Assembly: GCA_964006375.1 (NCBI GenBank)
Contig: OZ023264.1
Span: 17,246,225 to 17,310,224 of the forward strand
DNA length: 64,000 nt
Direction: 5' to 3'
From: Tillus elongatus
Taxonomy: Eukaryota > Arthropoda > Insecta > Coleoptera > Cleridae
Part shown: positions 26,055-36,227 of the stretch, one piece after another
How positions within the stretch are numbered: position 1 is the first letter of the stretch
Layout: each line of letters opens with the position of its first letter
Translations under genes and position numbers: made by a program
The notes under the pieces: generated by a model
What the model was told of the DNA's origin: nothing
The model's input: only the letters and a program-made list of their open reading frames with translations
The model's database searches: none

Positions 26055-26452
26055 CATTGTTTAGATTTTTATCTACGATTTATTTAAATAGTATAGCAGC
26101 ACAGGTAACGTCATCTGTCTTTGTCCAACATTGTAGATATTGCATTACAGAATCTGAAGTGATGTCGAGGATTATTTTATTATTAATTTAGAATAACTTT
26201 ATTTTACTTTGATCAAACGACTTGAAAATTGGTACACAACTAGGTCTGTCTATGTTCTTTTAAGTTGTAAATATTTGTTTCAATCACTTAGACAATTTAA
26301 GAGATATTGCGTTTGAAAAAAAATATAGTTTTTTATGAAGAAAAATTGGCCGTTAAGATTTGATGAACAAACTCATCCAAACCATTGGCAAAATAAGGGT
26401 AATTCCCAAATTTGATGCAAATAAGTGAAGTATTGTTTGAGTCATCGGTTGG
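26055..26452 (+). repeat. Repeat F, inverted copy at 48.9-49.3 kb
   Basis: Shares long blocks with 48870-49320 on the other strand, for example CAATGTTGGACAAAG in reverse and GATGTCGAGGATTATTTTAT. It ends in the family A edge (GAGTCATCGGTTGGATATAT). Confidence 0.75.

Positions 26453-26519
<67 letters not shown>
26453..26519. repeat. (TA)n microsatellite
   Basis: About 67 bases with one AA interruption near its start. Confidence 0.9.
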
Positions 26520-26525
<6 letters not shown>

Positions 26526-26529
26526 AACA

Positions 26530-26660
26530 TTTTATCTGACCATGGAAATGGGTTCCACAGGCCTTAATTCGCGCTCATTTGAAGAAAATTTCCGAAAGTC
26601 TCACCATCGATACCTCTCTATTAATGAATTTTCTTAATGAAGATTCACTTAAAAAAATTC
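26530..26660 (+). repeat. Family A right part
   Basis: ATGGAAATGGGTTCCACAGG, TTCGCGCTCATTTGAAGAAA and the ATTAATGAATTTTCTTAATG tail hairpin. Confidence 0.6.
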
Positions 26661-26789
26661 ACAATAGGCATTTGAAACAAATTTGGTTACCACCAGAGAA
26701 ATGCACAAAATAAAATATTTTGTGTAGATAACAAAACCTATTGTATATCACAAAGATTAAATTTTTTGGCGCAAAAACGTCAAGAAAAA

Positions 26790-27480
26790 CGAGAAAAATT
26801 ACTCTGAATCTTCGGCTTCAACTTTACCTGCCAAGTTTCTGAAAATTGTATAGTTTTCCTCTTGAAACGTCAAAGTTGCGTCAAAACTGGCAACTTTTAA
26901 GCAAATAACCAGAAACGAATACGAGTTATGTAGAGAAAATGTCGCTGAAAGTGTGTTTTGCAAAACCCTAAGTTTCCGCATCAACCATTATTGTCCTTCA
27001 TTTTACTAGAATGTTTGCATAAAATTCAATTCAAATAGACCCTTTCTTTGATGCTTCGGCAGTAGTTGTGGTTATAAAGTTTATGGTTTAACAGTCTATA
27101 ATTTTTAACGAATTTTCGTAGAAAAGATTAATAAGGAGACCCCGGCTTTTAAATTTTCGAAAGATTTTTTTAAGTGAGACTGAACTAGGCCCCTATAACC
27201 CATATCTGGGGCTAGTTTCCGTTTTATCTGTTTGCATATATACAGGTGGCGCATTTCTAGGGGAAAGCTCAATATATCCGTTATTATACATAAAACGAGA
27301 AAAAATTGTATGCGTTAATTATAAGGTGTCTTAAGCTACATTTTATAAAATTATTTTGACAATCACCGGGTGGCCCATATGTCGTTGGTGATACAAATAA
27401 AAATTTTTCTTAATTGAACACGCCTTATATTATTGCATTTTTTTTCATTTATCATAGAATTTTAATGCATGTTTGTAAGA
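26790..27480 (-). repeat. Repeat H, inverted copy
   Basis: Minus-strand counterpart of 19141-19840, with the same order of blocks including AATAGACCCTTTCTTTGATG and GGGTGGCCCATATGTCGTTG. Confidence 0.6.
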
Positions 27481-28040
27481 AAAAAAATTTGCTAGCGTTC
27501 ATTGTTTTCAGGATTATGTAGAAAATCAGTCTGTTCTGTGTTTAGTTGGAGCAACTTTTATAAATTTTAATAAGTCATTTTGTGTTAATGCATTTCACTT
27601 TGATAAATCCGACACATTATGTGGGTTTTAAAGGCACTAATCAAATTTTCGGTTTATGTTTTCTTATTTAAATTGTAATACTTACACAATTAATTAACTT
27701 CTCAAGAGAACTGCAACTAAAATCACGTTGTTACAATAAATCTGCTAGTTGTTATGAGAATGGGGACAATTAAGTGAAACAACGAACAGCAGGACGTTAT
27801 AATGACAATACCAAGGGAATTTTGCGAATTTTTTTGATGCAAGAACGTGCCTTGTTTGGCGATTATTATTCTTAGAAGAACGGTTGAACAAGAGACCTCA
27901 CCTACATCTTACAAAGACAACAGCTACTTGGATTTCTTAACAAGTCGATTGGAAATCTAGTGAGGACAAGATAAATTATAAGACTCAATATGGACACACC
28001 TCACAATAGAAACGTCACCTAAAAATACCGTTATGTGCGT
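27481..28040. other. No gene seen
   Basis: No motif or repeat partner recognised. Confidence 0.4.
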
Positions 28041-29270
28041 TTAAATGATTCCAGTCTATTTACCCATGGAGTCAAATTAAGTTATATACATAAAACGTTA
28101 CAGTAACGTTTTCCTGGTTTAATGTGTATTGAAAAAATTTATTAACTCTATTTTAATAGACAAATTACTCAAAATTATATTGCCTATATGTAAACAGAAA
28201 AAAAATTTGGACGCAGCAAGTGCGTTATGGTAGTGAATTTTTATTAAATGTTTTAAACTTGAATAACTCAATTTTCTATAAACTTAGATAGTTTAATTCT
28301 GGTATGTAGCAAGGTCTTTCCTAAGGCAAAATATCCACCAAATTTCATAAAAATAGCTTTGTAATATTCAGAGAAAATAAATATTTTCCAAGAAAAACTC
28401 AAAATTTTAATAACTTAATTTTCTATAAACTTGGAACATGGAATTTTGGTACGTAGTAAAGTCTCTCCAAAGGCAACATGTCTGGTAAATCTCATTAAGA
28501 CAGCTTTGTCATTTTCGGAGAAAAAATTTTTTTTAGAAAGAAAACTCAAAGTTTTTGCATAAAACCCTGTCTGATTTTCCTGGCTGGCAAACTCGTTCAA
28601 GTCATTCATAAAAGAAAGGCACCTGCCGAGTTTTATCGAAATCAGTTAATTATTTTTAAATGATTCCAGTCTATTTACCCATGGAGTAAAATTAAGTTAT
28701 ATACATAAAACGTTACAGTAAATTTTTCCTGGTTTAATGTGTATTGAAAAAAATTATCAACTCTATTTTAATAGACAAATTACTCAAAATTATATTGCCT
28801 ATATGTAAACAGAAAAAAATTCTGGACGAAGCAAGTGCGTTATGGTAGTGATTTTTTATTAAATGTTTTAAACTTAAATAACTCAATTTTCTATAAACTT
28901 AGAAAGTTTAATTTTGGTTTGTAGCAATTCCTTTCCTAAGGCAAGATATCCACTAAATTTCATTAAAATAGCTTTGCAATATTCGGAGAAAAAAATTTTT
29001 TTCGAAGAAAAACTCAAAATTTGAATAACTCAATTTTCTATAAACTTAGAATATGGAGTTTTGGTACGTAGTAAGGTCTTTCCAAAGGCAACATATCTGG
29101 TAAATTTCATTAAAACAGCTTTGTAATTTTCGGAGAAAAAATTTTATTTGAATGAAAACTCAAAATTTTCCCGGAAAACCCTGTCCGATTTTCCTGCCTG
29201 GAGAACTCGTTCAAGCCATTCATAAAGGAAACGCACCTGCCCAGTTTCATCGAAATCGGTTAATTATTTT
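28041..29270 (+). repeat. 615-bp tandem duplication containing family A bodies
   Basis: TTAAATGATTCCAGTCTATT occurs at 28041 and at 28656, 615 bases apart. Each unit has about 165 bases of flank, then the hairpin (28210-28226 and 28824-28840) and a family A body. The second unit runs on into a TA array; the first lacks it. Units differ by scattered substitutions. Confidence 0.85.
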
Positions 29271-29284
29271 TTGAGTTATCAGAT

Positions 29285-29288
<4 letters not shown>

Positions 29289-29379
<91 letters not shown>
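29289..29379. repeat. (TA)n microsatellite
   Basis: About 91 bases, after a family A edge and before CAGGGTGCTTC. Confidence 0.95.
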
Positions 29380-29382
<3 letters not shown>

Positions 29383-30105
29383 GGTGCTTCTTTGGCAAAA
29401 AATAAGGGGTGTCTTTTTTATAAAGTTTTTCTTGAAACCCCTTCTCCTCCAAGTTACAGCCCTTTGAAATTTTGTCCAAAAAAAAGTTTTCATTAAATTT
29501 CTCCATTATGAAATAATTTTTAAAAACGAAATTTTACAGATGCATAAGGCTAACAAAATTACAGTTTCAAATGGATTTTGTAACCCTATAATGTTATCAG
29601 AAGAGGGTGAAAAAACTTACCCTTACATTATTTTTATCAGTACTTTTCATTGTGTGTACCGTTTTCTATTTAAAGAAATGATTTGGAGAGAGGGGTTAAT
29701 TTAGCAACTTATTTATGTCTTGAGGTTTTCTCATAAAATTGTTAGTTTCATCACAAAAAAAATAAAATATTACTCAGATCCATGTCACATGAGTTTACAG
29801 AGTGGTTGTTATTTGCTGAAAAATCAAGTACGTGGTAGGCTGTCAAAAAAACGTCATAATTACACAATTTTTGTTAAATAAAAATTCACTAAAAATGTTT
29901 GCTATTACATTCTCTTTTAACAAATAATTGTAAGGCAAATTTCTTATAGAAACGTAACGATTGTAAGACTTGAGAAATTTGTTCTAATGAGCGTGATGTG
30001 CTTTATAAGTCCATGGTACAGGTCAATTTTATATAAATTATATCCAGTGCATTGCAAATTACAAAACCAAATAACATTTAAACACATAAGTAAGAGTAAT
30101 GTTAA
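29380..30105. other. Unclassified DNA beginning with a MITE-like end
   Basis: CAGGGTGCTTCTTTGGC directly after the TA array looks like a Tc1/mariner-type terminus, but a matching right end was not found. No coding motif. Confidence 0.35.
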
Positions 30106-30109
30106 AAAA

Positions 30110-30439
30110 GTTCGGGACGCAGCAAGTACGTTATGGTAGTCAATTTTTATTAAATGTTTCAAATTTGAATAACTCAATTTTCTATAAACCTAGAAAGTTG
30201 AATTTTTGTGTGTAGTAAGGTCTATCCTAAAGCAAAATGTCTACCACATTTCATTAACATAACTTTGTAATTTTCGGAGAAATATATTTTTTTTTTTTCT
30301 AAAGAAAACTCAACTCAAAATTTTCCCAGAAAACCTTGTCCGATTTTCCTGGCTAACAAACGCATCAAAGTTATTAATAAAAGAAAGGCACTCACCGAGT
30401 TTCATCGAAATCTGTTCATTATTTTTTAAGTTATCGGTT

Positions 30440-30441
<2 letters not shown>
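30110..30441 (+). repeat. Family A copy, left part
   Basis: Hairpin GGGACGCAGCAAGTACGTTA near 30115, body, then GTTATCGGTTGGATATA. Confidence 0.7.

Positions 30442-30532
<91 letters not shown>
30442..30532. repeat. (TA)n microsatellite
   Basis: About 91 bases, between family A and repeat C copy 1. Confidence 0.95.
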
Positions 30533-30535
<3 letters not shown>

Positions 30536-30745
30536 GGTGAGGTGCCAAGAGTTTCTCAATAACCGAACCGATTTTAATTCGGAAAATTTTGATTACTAGG
30601 TTTTCGGCCAAGCACAATTAAACTAAAATATTTTTGCTCACGTGACACTTCCTATTCTACCGGAAGTGTCCATTAACTTCGTTATTTTAAATACAATATG
30701 CCACTTTTTAATACAATTTCGAATTTTGCTCGTAATTTAAGGTAG
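30533..30745 (+). repeat. Repeat C copy 1
   Basis: CAGGGTGAGGTGCCAAGAGT, then GTTTCTCAATAACC and GTGACACTTCC. About 200 bases match 34074-34300. It starts directly at a TA array, as copy 2 does. Confidence 0.75.
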
Positions 30746-30910
30746 TAAGGTCTATCCTAAAGCAAAATATCCACCACATTTCATTAAAATAACTTTATAA
30801 TTTTCGGAGAAAATTTTTTTTTCGAAAGAAGACTCAACTCAAAATTTTCCCAGAAAACCTTGTCCGATTTTCCTGGCTAACAAACTCATCAAAGTCATTA
30901 ATAAAAAATC
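30746..30910 (+). repeat. Family A body fragment
   Basis: TAGTAAGGTCTATCCTAAAG and CTTGTCCGATTTTCCTGGCT repeat the copy at 30.2 kb. Confidence 0.6.
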
Positions 30911-30912
30911 TC

Positions 30913-31523
30913 GGGACGCAGCAAGTGCGTTATGGTAGTGAATTTTCATAGAAATGATCTGGCGCAAAATATTTTATTATAACTTTTTTTTCTTGTAACA
31001 TAGAAATCTAAATTTTGGTGTATAGTTTACTTTTTATATGGTAAACCTACCTACCAAATTTGGTTATCATAGATTTTTTATTTTTTAAGATAAAAATTTT
31101 TTTCAAATAAAAACTCAAAATTTTTTCAGAAAACCTCGTCCGATTTTTCTGATTAACGAACTTATCAAAGCCATTTACAAAAGGAAGGTACATGCCAAAT
31201 TTTATTAAAATCGGCTTATTATTCTTTGAGATAAAAAAATTTTTCGAATGAAAACTCAAAATTTTCCCGGAAAACCTCGTCCGATTTTCTTGACTAACAA
31301 ACTTGTCAAAGCTATTTACAAAAGGAAGGTACATGCCAAATTTTATTAAAATCGGCTTATTACTTTTTGAGATAAGAATTTTTTTCGAATGAAAACTCAA
31401 AATTTTCCCGGAAAACCTCGTCCGATTTTCCTGACTAACGAACTTATCCAATCCATTTACAAAAGAAAGGTACATGCCAAATTTTATCAAAATCTGCCCA
31501 TTATTTTTTGAGTTATCGGTGTG

Positions 31524-31526
<3 letters not shown>
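30913..31526 (+). repeat. Family A copy with a 141-bp internal tandem repeat
   Basis: Starts at the hairpin GGGACGCAGCAAGTGCGTTA. CATGCCAAATTTTAT recurs at 31191, 31332 and 31473, exactly 141 bases apart, giving three units. Because 141 is a multiple of three, one minus-strand frame stays open through all units (31047-31529) and repeats [11 protein letters not shown]...DKFV. Confidence 0.8.
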
Positions 31527-31614
<88 letters not shown>

Positions 31615-31624
31615 AATATATATA

Positions 31625-31674
<50 letters not shown>

Positions 31675-31684
31675 TATATATATA
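31527..31684. repeat. (TA)n microsatellite, interrupted
   Basis: About 158 bases with AAATA and GATA interruptions near 31598-31625 and 31673. Confidence 0.9.
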
Positions 31685-31689
31685 AACAT

Positions 31690-31875
31690 ATAAAAATTGA
31701 AACTGATCCCGGATATGGGTTCTAGGGGTCCTAGTTCGCGCTCATTTGCAATTTTTTTTTCAAAATTCAAAAGTCGGGATCTCCCCATTAGTGAATTTTT
31801 TCTACGAAAATTCACTAAAAAAGGCACTCACCGAGTTTCATTGAAATCTGTTCAATATTTTTTGAGTTATCGGTT

Positions 31876-31878
<3 letters not shown>
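31690..31878 (+). repeat. Family A right part and the edge of a second copy
   Basis: ACTGATCCCGGATATGGGTT, then CCCCATTAGTGAATTTTTTC paired with GAAAATTCACTAA as a 12-bp tail hairpin near 31790-31823. TTTTGAGTTATCGGTTGGAT then leads into the next TA array. Confidence 0.65.

Positions 31879-31942
<64 letters not shown>
31879..31942. repeat. (TA)n microsatellite (left flank of intact element)
   Basis: About 64 bases. With the array at 34004-34073 it is probably one array split by the insertion. Confidence 0.95.
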
Positions 31943-31945
<3 letters not shown>

Positions 31946-32283
31946 TGTGGAACAGCCAAATGGAATAAATTCGATAACGGATAAATGAGGACGTGTTGGG
32001 AAAAACGCTTGGACACGTCGATTTGTATTTTTAACTGCGCATCTTTTTCAAGAAAAAAAAATTATATAGGGTGCGTCATGTGACAGTGGCCAATACCAAC
32101 TTTCTTATTTTAAATACAAGCCCCTGTATATTATTAATTTTTTGGATTCTTCAGAAAATTCTAGACATAATTCATGTACAATGTCCTATACCTATCTTCA
32201 ACTGTTTCGGAAATATTAAGTATTTTCAGATTTATTACAAAAATTAACATTAAAAATAGAAAATTATTTTATTTCACAAATTC
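31943..32283 (+). repeat. 341-bp left terminal inverted repeat
   Basis: Complement of 33663-34003. Differences noticed: GAGGACGTG here against GAGGGCGTG in the complement, and ATGTCCTAT against ATGTTCTAT. Confidence 0.9.
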
Positions 32284-32339
32284 TAATAAGAAATACTGAT
32301 TATTTCTTAATAATTTAAAAAAACAAAAAAAAATTAATG

Positions 32340-33428
32340 TCAATGTAGTAAATGTTCAAAATGCTCGCCACGAACATCTTGGCAACATGCTAATCTGGTA
32401 TAGAAATGTCTTCTAACATTACTCAACATCTCAGGCGTGACTGATCTAATCGCAAGCGTGATTCGTCTTTTTAAGTCATCTAAGTTGAGGGGCTTAGTTT
32501 TGTATACAATACTTTTGACATATCCCCACAAAAAGTAGTCTAATAGCGACAGATCAGGAGATCGTGCTGGCCATTCTATCGATCCGCGCCTCCCTATCCA
32601 CCGATTTGGAAAAATTTGGTTCAGGTACTGCCGGACATTGATTTGGTAATGGGGCGGTGCTCCATCTTGCTGAAACCATATTTTATTGGCAGGAACTTGT
32701 GGGTTTGCTGGATCTGGATATAAGTTTGTCAAAGTTGGCACGACATTATTTTGGAGCAGTTCTAAATATTTATCCCCATTCAAGTTGCCATCAATGAAAA
32801 AGGGACCTACGATATGATTTCCAACAATTCCTGCCCAAACATTAACTTTTTCAGGATATTGCGTATGTTCCTCTCTCATCCAATGAGGATTCTCATTAGA
32901 CCAATAGCGGCAATTTTGACGATTAACATGACCGTGAAGTGTAAATGTGCTCTCATCAGAAAACAAAACATCTTCTAATTGGATCACATTGTTATCTAAC
33001 ATTGCCATCATTTGTTCACAAAAATACGTTCTCCTATCGAAATCGTCCTCCATGAGCTCCTGAGTTGGTATCATTTTATAGGGATGCATTTTACTTTCCT
33101 TTAATGTTCGAAAAATTGCTGTGTGGCTAACGTTGAATAGTTGGGCTGCTTGTCGACCAGAAGTATGTGGGTTTTCTTGAAACTCAAGCGTAATATCCAA
33201 TTTCGTATCATCACTTACTGCATTGGCAGCTACTTTTTTTATCTGTCTCACATGACCAAGCTCGCGAAACTGCTTTTCTATTTTGCTAATTGTTCCTTGG
33301 GATACAGGCGGCAAATTTGGAAATTTTTCGTGAAATAAGCGAGACACTTCCATCTGTGTCCGTGTGTTATCTCCATAACCAATCATTTGTAGAATGGTTA
33401 TTTTGTGCATTTCTGTTAAATGAACCAT
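32340..33428 (-). CDS. DD41D (rosa-like) transposase, 362 aa, apparently intact
   Basis: Predicted cut-and-paste transposase that would bind the terminal repeats and integrate at TA. Residues 5-60 form an N-terminal helix-turn-helix (MHKITILQMIGYGDN; SQGTISKIEKQF). Residues 75-118 hold a second HTH (NVSHTAIFRTLKES). The catalytic core follows, with Asp158 in LFSDEST, NRQNCRYWSNENP at 169-181, VWAGIVG at 197-203, Asp255 in WFQQDGAPPH and Asp297 in LSLLDYFLWG. Exactly 41 residues separate the last two Asp residues, the DD41D signature reported for the rosa lineage. The protein ends HFEHLLH. The start at 33428 is the first Met of a conserved N-terminus also seen in family M (MVYS...). No stop or shift is seen. 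Activity is inferred, not shown. Confidence 0.92.
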   Translation of the reverse strand: MVHLTEMHKITILQMIGYGDNTRTQMEVSRLFHEKFPNLPPVSQGTISKIEKQFRELGHVRQIKKVAANAVSDDTKLDITLEFQENPHTSGRQAAQLFNVSHTAIFRTLKESKMHPYKMIPTQELMEDDFDRRTYFCEQMMAMLDNNVIQLEDVLFSDESTFTLHGHVNRQNCRYWSNENPHWMREEHTQYPEKVNVWAGIVGNHIVGPFFIDGNLNGDKYLELLQNNVVPTLTNLYPDPANPQVPANKIWFQQDGAPPHYQINVRQYLNQIFPNRWIGRRGSIEWPARSPDLSLLDYFLWGYVKSIVYKTKPLNLDDLKRRITLAIRSVTPEMLSNVRRHFYTRLACCQDVRGEHFEHLLH

Positions 33429-33662
33429 TTTTCTGATATTATTACGTACAGTTAACGAAATTCAAACGACAATAGCACTGACACTAATCACTACTGTCAT
33501 GCAGGCAGACAACAAGTTGCTAAGGCTACGAGTTTTATACGAACAGAAAGAAAACTGTTTTTGTTTCATTTCATATCAGTAAAAAGAAACGCAGGAATGG
33601 TTTTTGTTTACTTTCTCATTATCAAGAGCTGAATGGGAAATAAGTATTGAATGCAATGTAGC

Positions 33663-34000
33663 GAATTTGTGAAATAAAATAATTTTCTATTTTTAATGTT
33701 AATTTTTGTAATAAATCTGAAAATACTTAATATTTCCGAAACAGTTGAAGATAGGTATAGAACATTGTACATGAATTATGTCTAGAATTTTCTGAAGAAT
33801 CCAAAAAATTAATAATATACAGGGGCTTGTATTTAAAATAAGAAAGTTGGTATTGGCCACTGTCACATGACGCACCCTATATAATTTTTTTTTCTTGAAA
33901 AAGATGCGCAGTTAAAAATACAAATCGACGTGTCCAAGCGTTTTTCCCAACACGCCCTCATTTATCCGTTATCGAATTTATTCCATTTGGCTGTTCCACA

Positions 34001-34003
<3 letters not shown>
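33663..34003 (-). repeat. 341-bp right terminal inverted repeat
   Basis: Complement of 31943-32283; also contains the 5' leader region of the transposase transcript or lies just upstream of it. Confidence 0.9.

Positions 34004-34073
<70 letters not shown>
34004..34073. repeat. (TA)n microsatellite (right flank of intact element)
   Basis: About 70 bases, followed directly by repeat C copy 2. Confidence 0.95.
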
Positions 34074-34076
<3 letters not shown>

Positions 34077-34310
34077 GGTGGAGCGACAAGAGTTTTTGTT
34101 AGGAGTTTCTCAATAACCAAACCGATTTTAATTCGGAAAATTTTGATTCCCAGGTTTTCGGCCAAGCACAATTAAAGTAAAATATTTTAGCTCACGTGAC
34201 ACTTCCTGTTCTACTGGAAGTGTCCACCAACTTCGTTATTTTAAATACAGTATGCCACTTTTTAATACGATTTTGAATTTTACTCGCAATTTAGGGTAGA
34301 CTTTCACTAG
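34074..34310 (+). repeat. Repeat C copy 2
   Basis: CAGGGTGGAGCGACAAGAGT, then GAGTTTCTCAATAACCAAAC; matches 30533-30745. A CACCCTGTA at 34561 could be the mirrored end of an element beginning here, but the internal sequence is not symmetrical. Confidence 0.7.
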
Positions 34311-34800
34311 CATAGTATGTATCTAAAACGAACCATTTTCAAAATATTTCGTTTTTTTTTGAAAATTTTTGCAGAATCATAGTTGCACTTTATACCTGAT
34401 AACTTGAAGTATAAATAAGCTATAAGTTTCATCTTTTGCACACAACACACAAGTATTTGTACCTTCACCACAAGTATTACAGTTTTGCGTTGCAACATAC
34501 AGAGTGTTAGAAATTGACTTGGCGACTTGACTGATCAAAACTTGCGCTTTTCAGATGGAACACCCTGTATTTTATTAACTAAGTTAATTGGTATTTTGAA
34601 TCTCTTTCGATTTACATTAGCATTCCCTATACCCAAATCCAACCGTTTTGGAGATAAATACATATTTATTCGAATCATGGTTGCAAATTTGTAACAATAT
34701 AGCATTTGGAATTTAATTTGTCAACCAAGTGACGTTTGCATGCTAGAAGTGCCCGCGGTGAAGTCTTATCGAAATTACTAAATAGGCCCTTAATAGTGAT
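34311..34800. other. Unclassified DNA with MITE-like ends
   Basis: ACAGAGTGTTAGAAATTGAC at about 34499 and AACACCCTGTATTTTATTAA near 34558 look like ends of short inverted-repeat elements. No gene. Confidence 0.35.
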
Positions 34801-34804
34801 AAAA

Positions 34805-35280
34805 ATGGCCAATTTAGAGTATACAATCTATGATTTTATGGAGCTATTAATTATTTATGATGAATCTCATCGAATGATTGGTCGCACATGTAGTGCTTTA
34901 TCCGAAAAGTATCCAGATACACCGAAGCCTAGTCCGGTGACAGTAAAGAGATTATTGAAAATTTGTTCAAGTTACGGGAGCTTTATCCCCAAAAAAGAGA
35001 AACCAAAGCGAAGTATTGATAATGAGGTAAACGAAGTCAATGTCATATTGCGCTGCTGAGCCAAATTCATGTCTCAGGGATTGTCAAAGAGAGTTGGGTT
35101 TATCAACAACAACCATTCACAGAATATTCAAAAAATACAACCGGAGACCTGATCTGACCTGACCTTCCTTCCTATAGGAAAATCTGGATGAAAACAGGTA
35201 TCTGGATCTACTGGAAACGCATATCTACCCTATGATTGTGGAAGTATTGGAAAATGATGCTTTGGCAGAAGGGTATGTGT
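34805..35280 (+). pseudogene. DDE transposase relic: N-terminal HTH joined to a core fragment
   Basis: A start codon at 34805 opens MANLEYTIYDFMELLIIYDE, a helix-turn-helix region of the kind found at the N-terminus of DD41D-like transposases (ALSEKYPDTPKPSPVTVKRL). A shift follows near 35050, then a second-HTH remnant (ELGLSTTTIHRIF-like) near 35090-35125. The next part, RYLDLLETHIYPMIVEVLEN near 35200-35260, is the segment just before the second catalytic Asp in relatives, so the first-Asp region has been deleted. It ends where an RNase H-like sequence begins. Confidence 0.65.
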
Positions 35281-36060
35281 AGTTTCAGCTCCTCGGAAAC
35301 ATTCACCATTTTCCAAGCCGAAATGGTTGCTATAAATCTTTATTTTTAAGAGTGCATACAAAGGAGACTAAAAAGTACAGATATTTATATATTTTTTCAG
35401 ACCGTCAGCCAGTACTAGATACTCCGAAATCATATAAAACCGAGTCTAAACTGACCTGGAACTGCAAAAACATCTTGAAGCCACTAGATTCAAACAGAAA
35501 AGTAACTGTTATGTGGGTACCAGGGCATCAAAGTATTAAAGGAAATGGAGAAGCAGGCAAAAAGGTCCTCAACAACACAATCCTATGGTCCAAAGCCATG
35601 TTGTAGCTTAACAGAAAGCCATGTAAGAAATGACATTGTCACTTGGGAGAGGAACCAAATGCTGTCACACTGGATAAAAACTCCAGGCTTGATGCAGGCA
35701 AAACAGTTCGTCATCATAACAGCGAAGAAGTTTGAACTGCTCCTTGCCTTGAATAGAAACGACTTGAGATAAATCACAGGACCTTTCACGGGCCACTTCT
35801 CAGTAAGGTACCACCGTATGAAGATAAATAAGGTGGATAATGAAACTTGCAGATATTGCGCTGAAGCAGCAGAAACAACAACATTTGCCAGGCAACTCAG
35901 TTCTGCAAAAGGCTTAAATATCTTGGAAGGTTGACTTTAACACCTCAGGAAATAAGTGAAGCTCCCAAAAAAATAGCAGACTACATAAAACATCTGAACC
36001 TTTTTGGCAACTTTTAGGAACATATAGTCATACACAAAGGATTAATTAGAGCCACAGCGC
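35281..36060 (+). pseudogene. Non-LTR retrotransposon RNase H domain fragment
   Basis: ETFTIFQAEMVAI near 35290, YIFSDRQPVLDTPKS near 35390 and VMWVPGHQSIKGNGEA near 35508 are the RNase H blocks of I/R1-type LINEs, including the SD and WVPGH residues. GPFTGHFSVRYHRM and ETCRYCAEAAETT, a CxxC-containing C-terminal tail, follow near 35780-35880. Stops and shifts occur between them. RT and endonuclease are absent. The fragment starts abruptly within the preceding transposase relic. Confidence 0.75.
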
Positions 36061-36227
36061 TGAGAGGCAATTTACAATCCTGCGAAATAGCAGTCTCTAC
36101 AATAGAAACAGGACGATATTTATCCTGGAAATTTACATCAACTTTTTTAAGGAAATATATTTCCCTTGAATTTTTTTATACGATCGGGAAATGCACTTGA
36201 TTCGTGCAGACTTTTTATAAATATATA
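36061..36227. other. No gene seen
   Basis: Short spacer ending in ATATATA next to family M copy 3. Confidence 0.4.

Larger units (their letters stand above)
31943..34003 (-). mobile_element. Intact DD41D Tc1/mariner-superfamily transposon, 2,061 bp
   Basis: Begins CAGTGTGGAACAGCCAAATG and ends CATTTGGCTGTTCCACACTG, bordered by TA on both sides. The terminal repeats are 31943-32283 and 33663-34003, each 341 bp; comparing them by eye I find about two mismatches. An uninterrupted transposase lies between them. Long, nearly identical arms with a full-length reading frame suggest recent transposition. Confidence 0.92.

Noticed and set aside
31047..31529. A real gene of 160 codons with internal repeats
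   Set aside because: The frame is made of three copies of a 141-bp DNA repeat also found elsewhere with stops; kept only as a finding about the repeat.
34074..34571. A complete MITE from CAGGGTG to CACCCTG
   Set aside because: The termini are complementary for only about seven bases and the inner sequence is not symmetrical, so the pairing may be chance.
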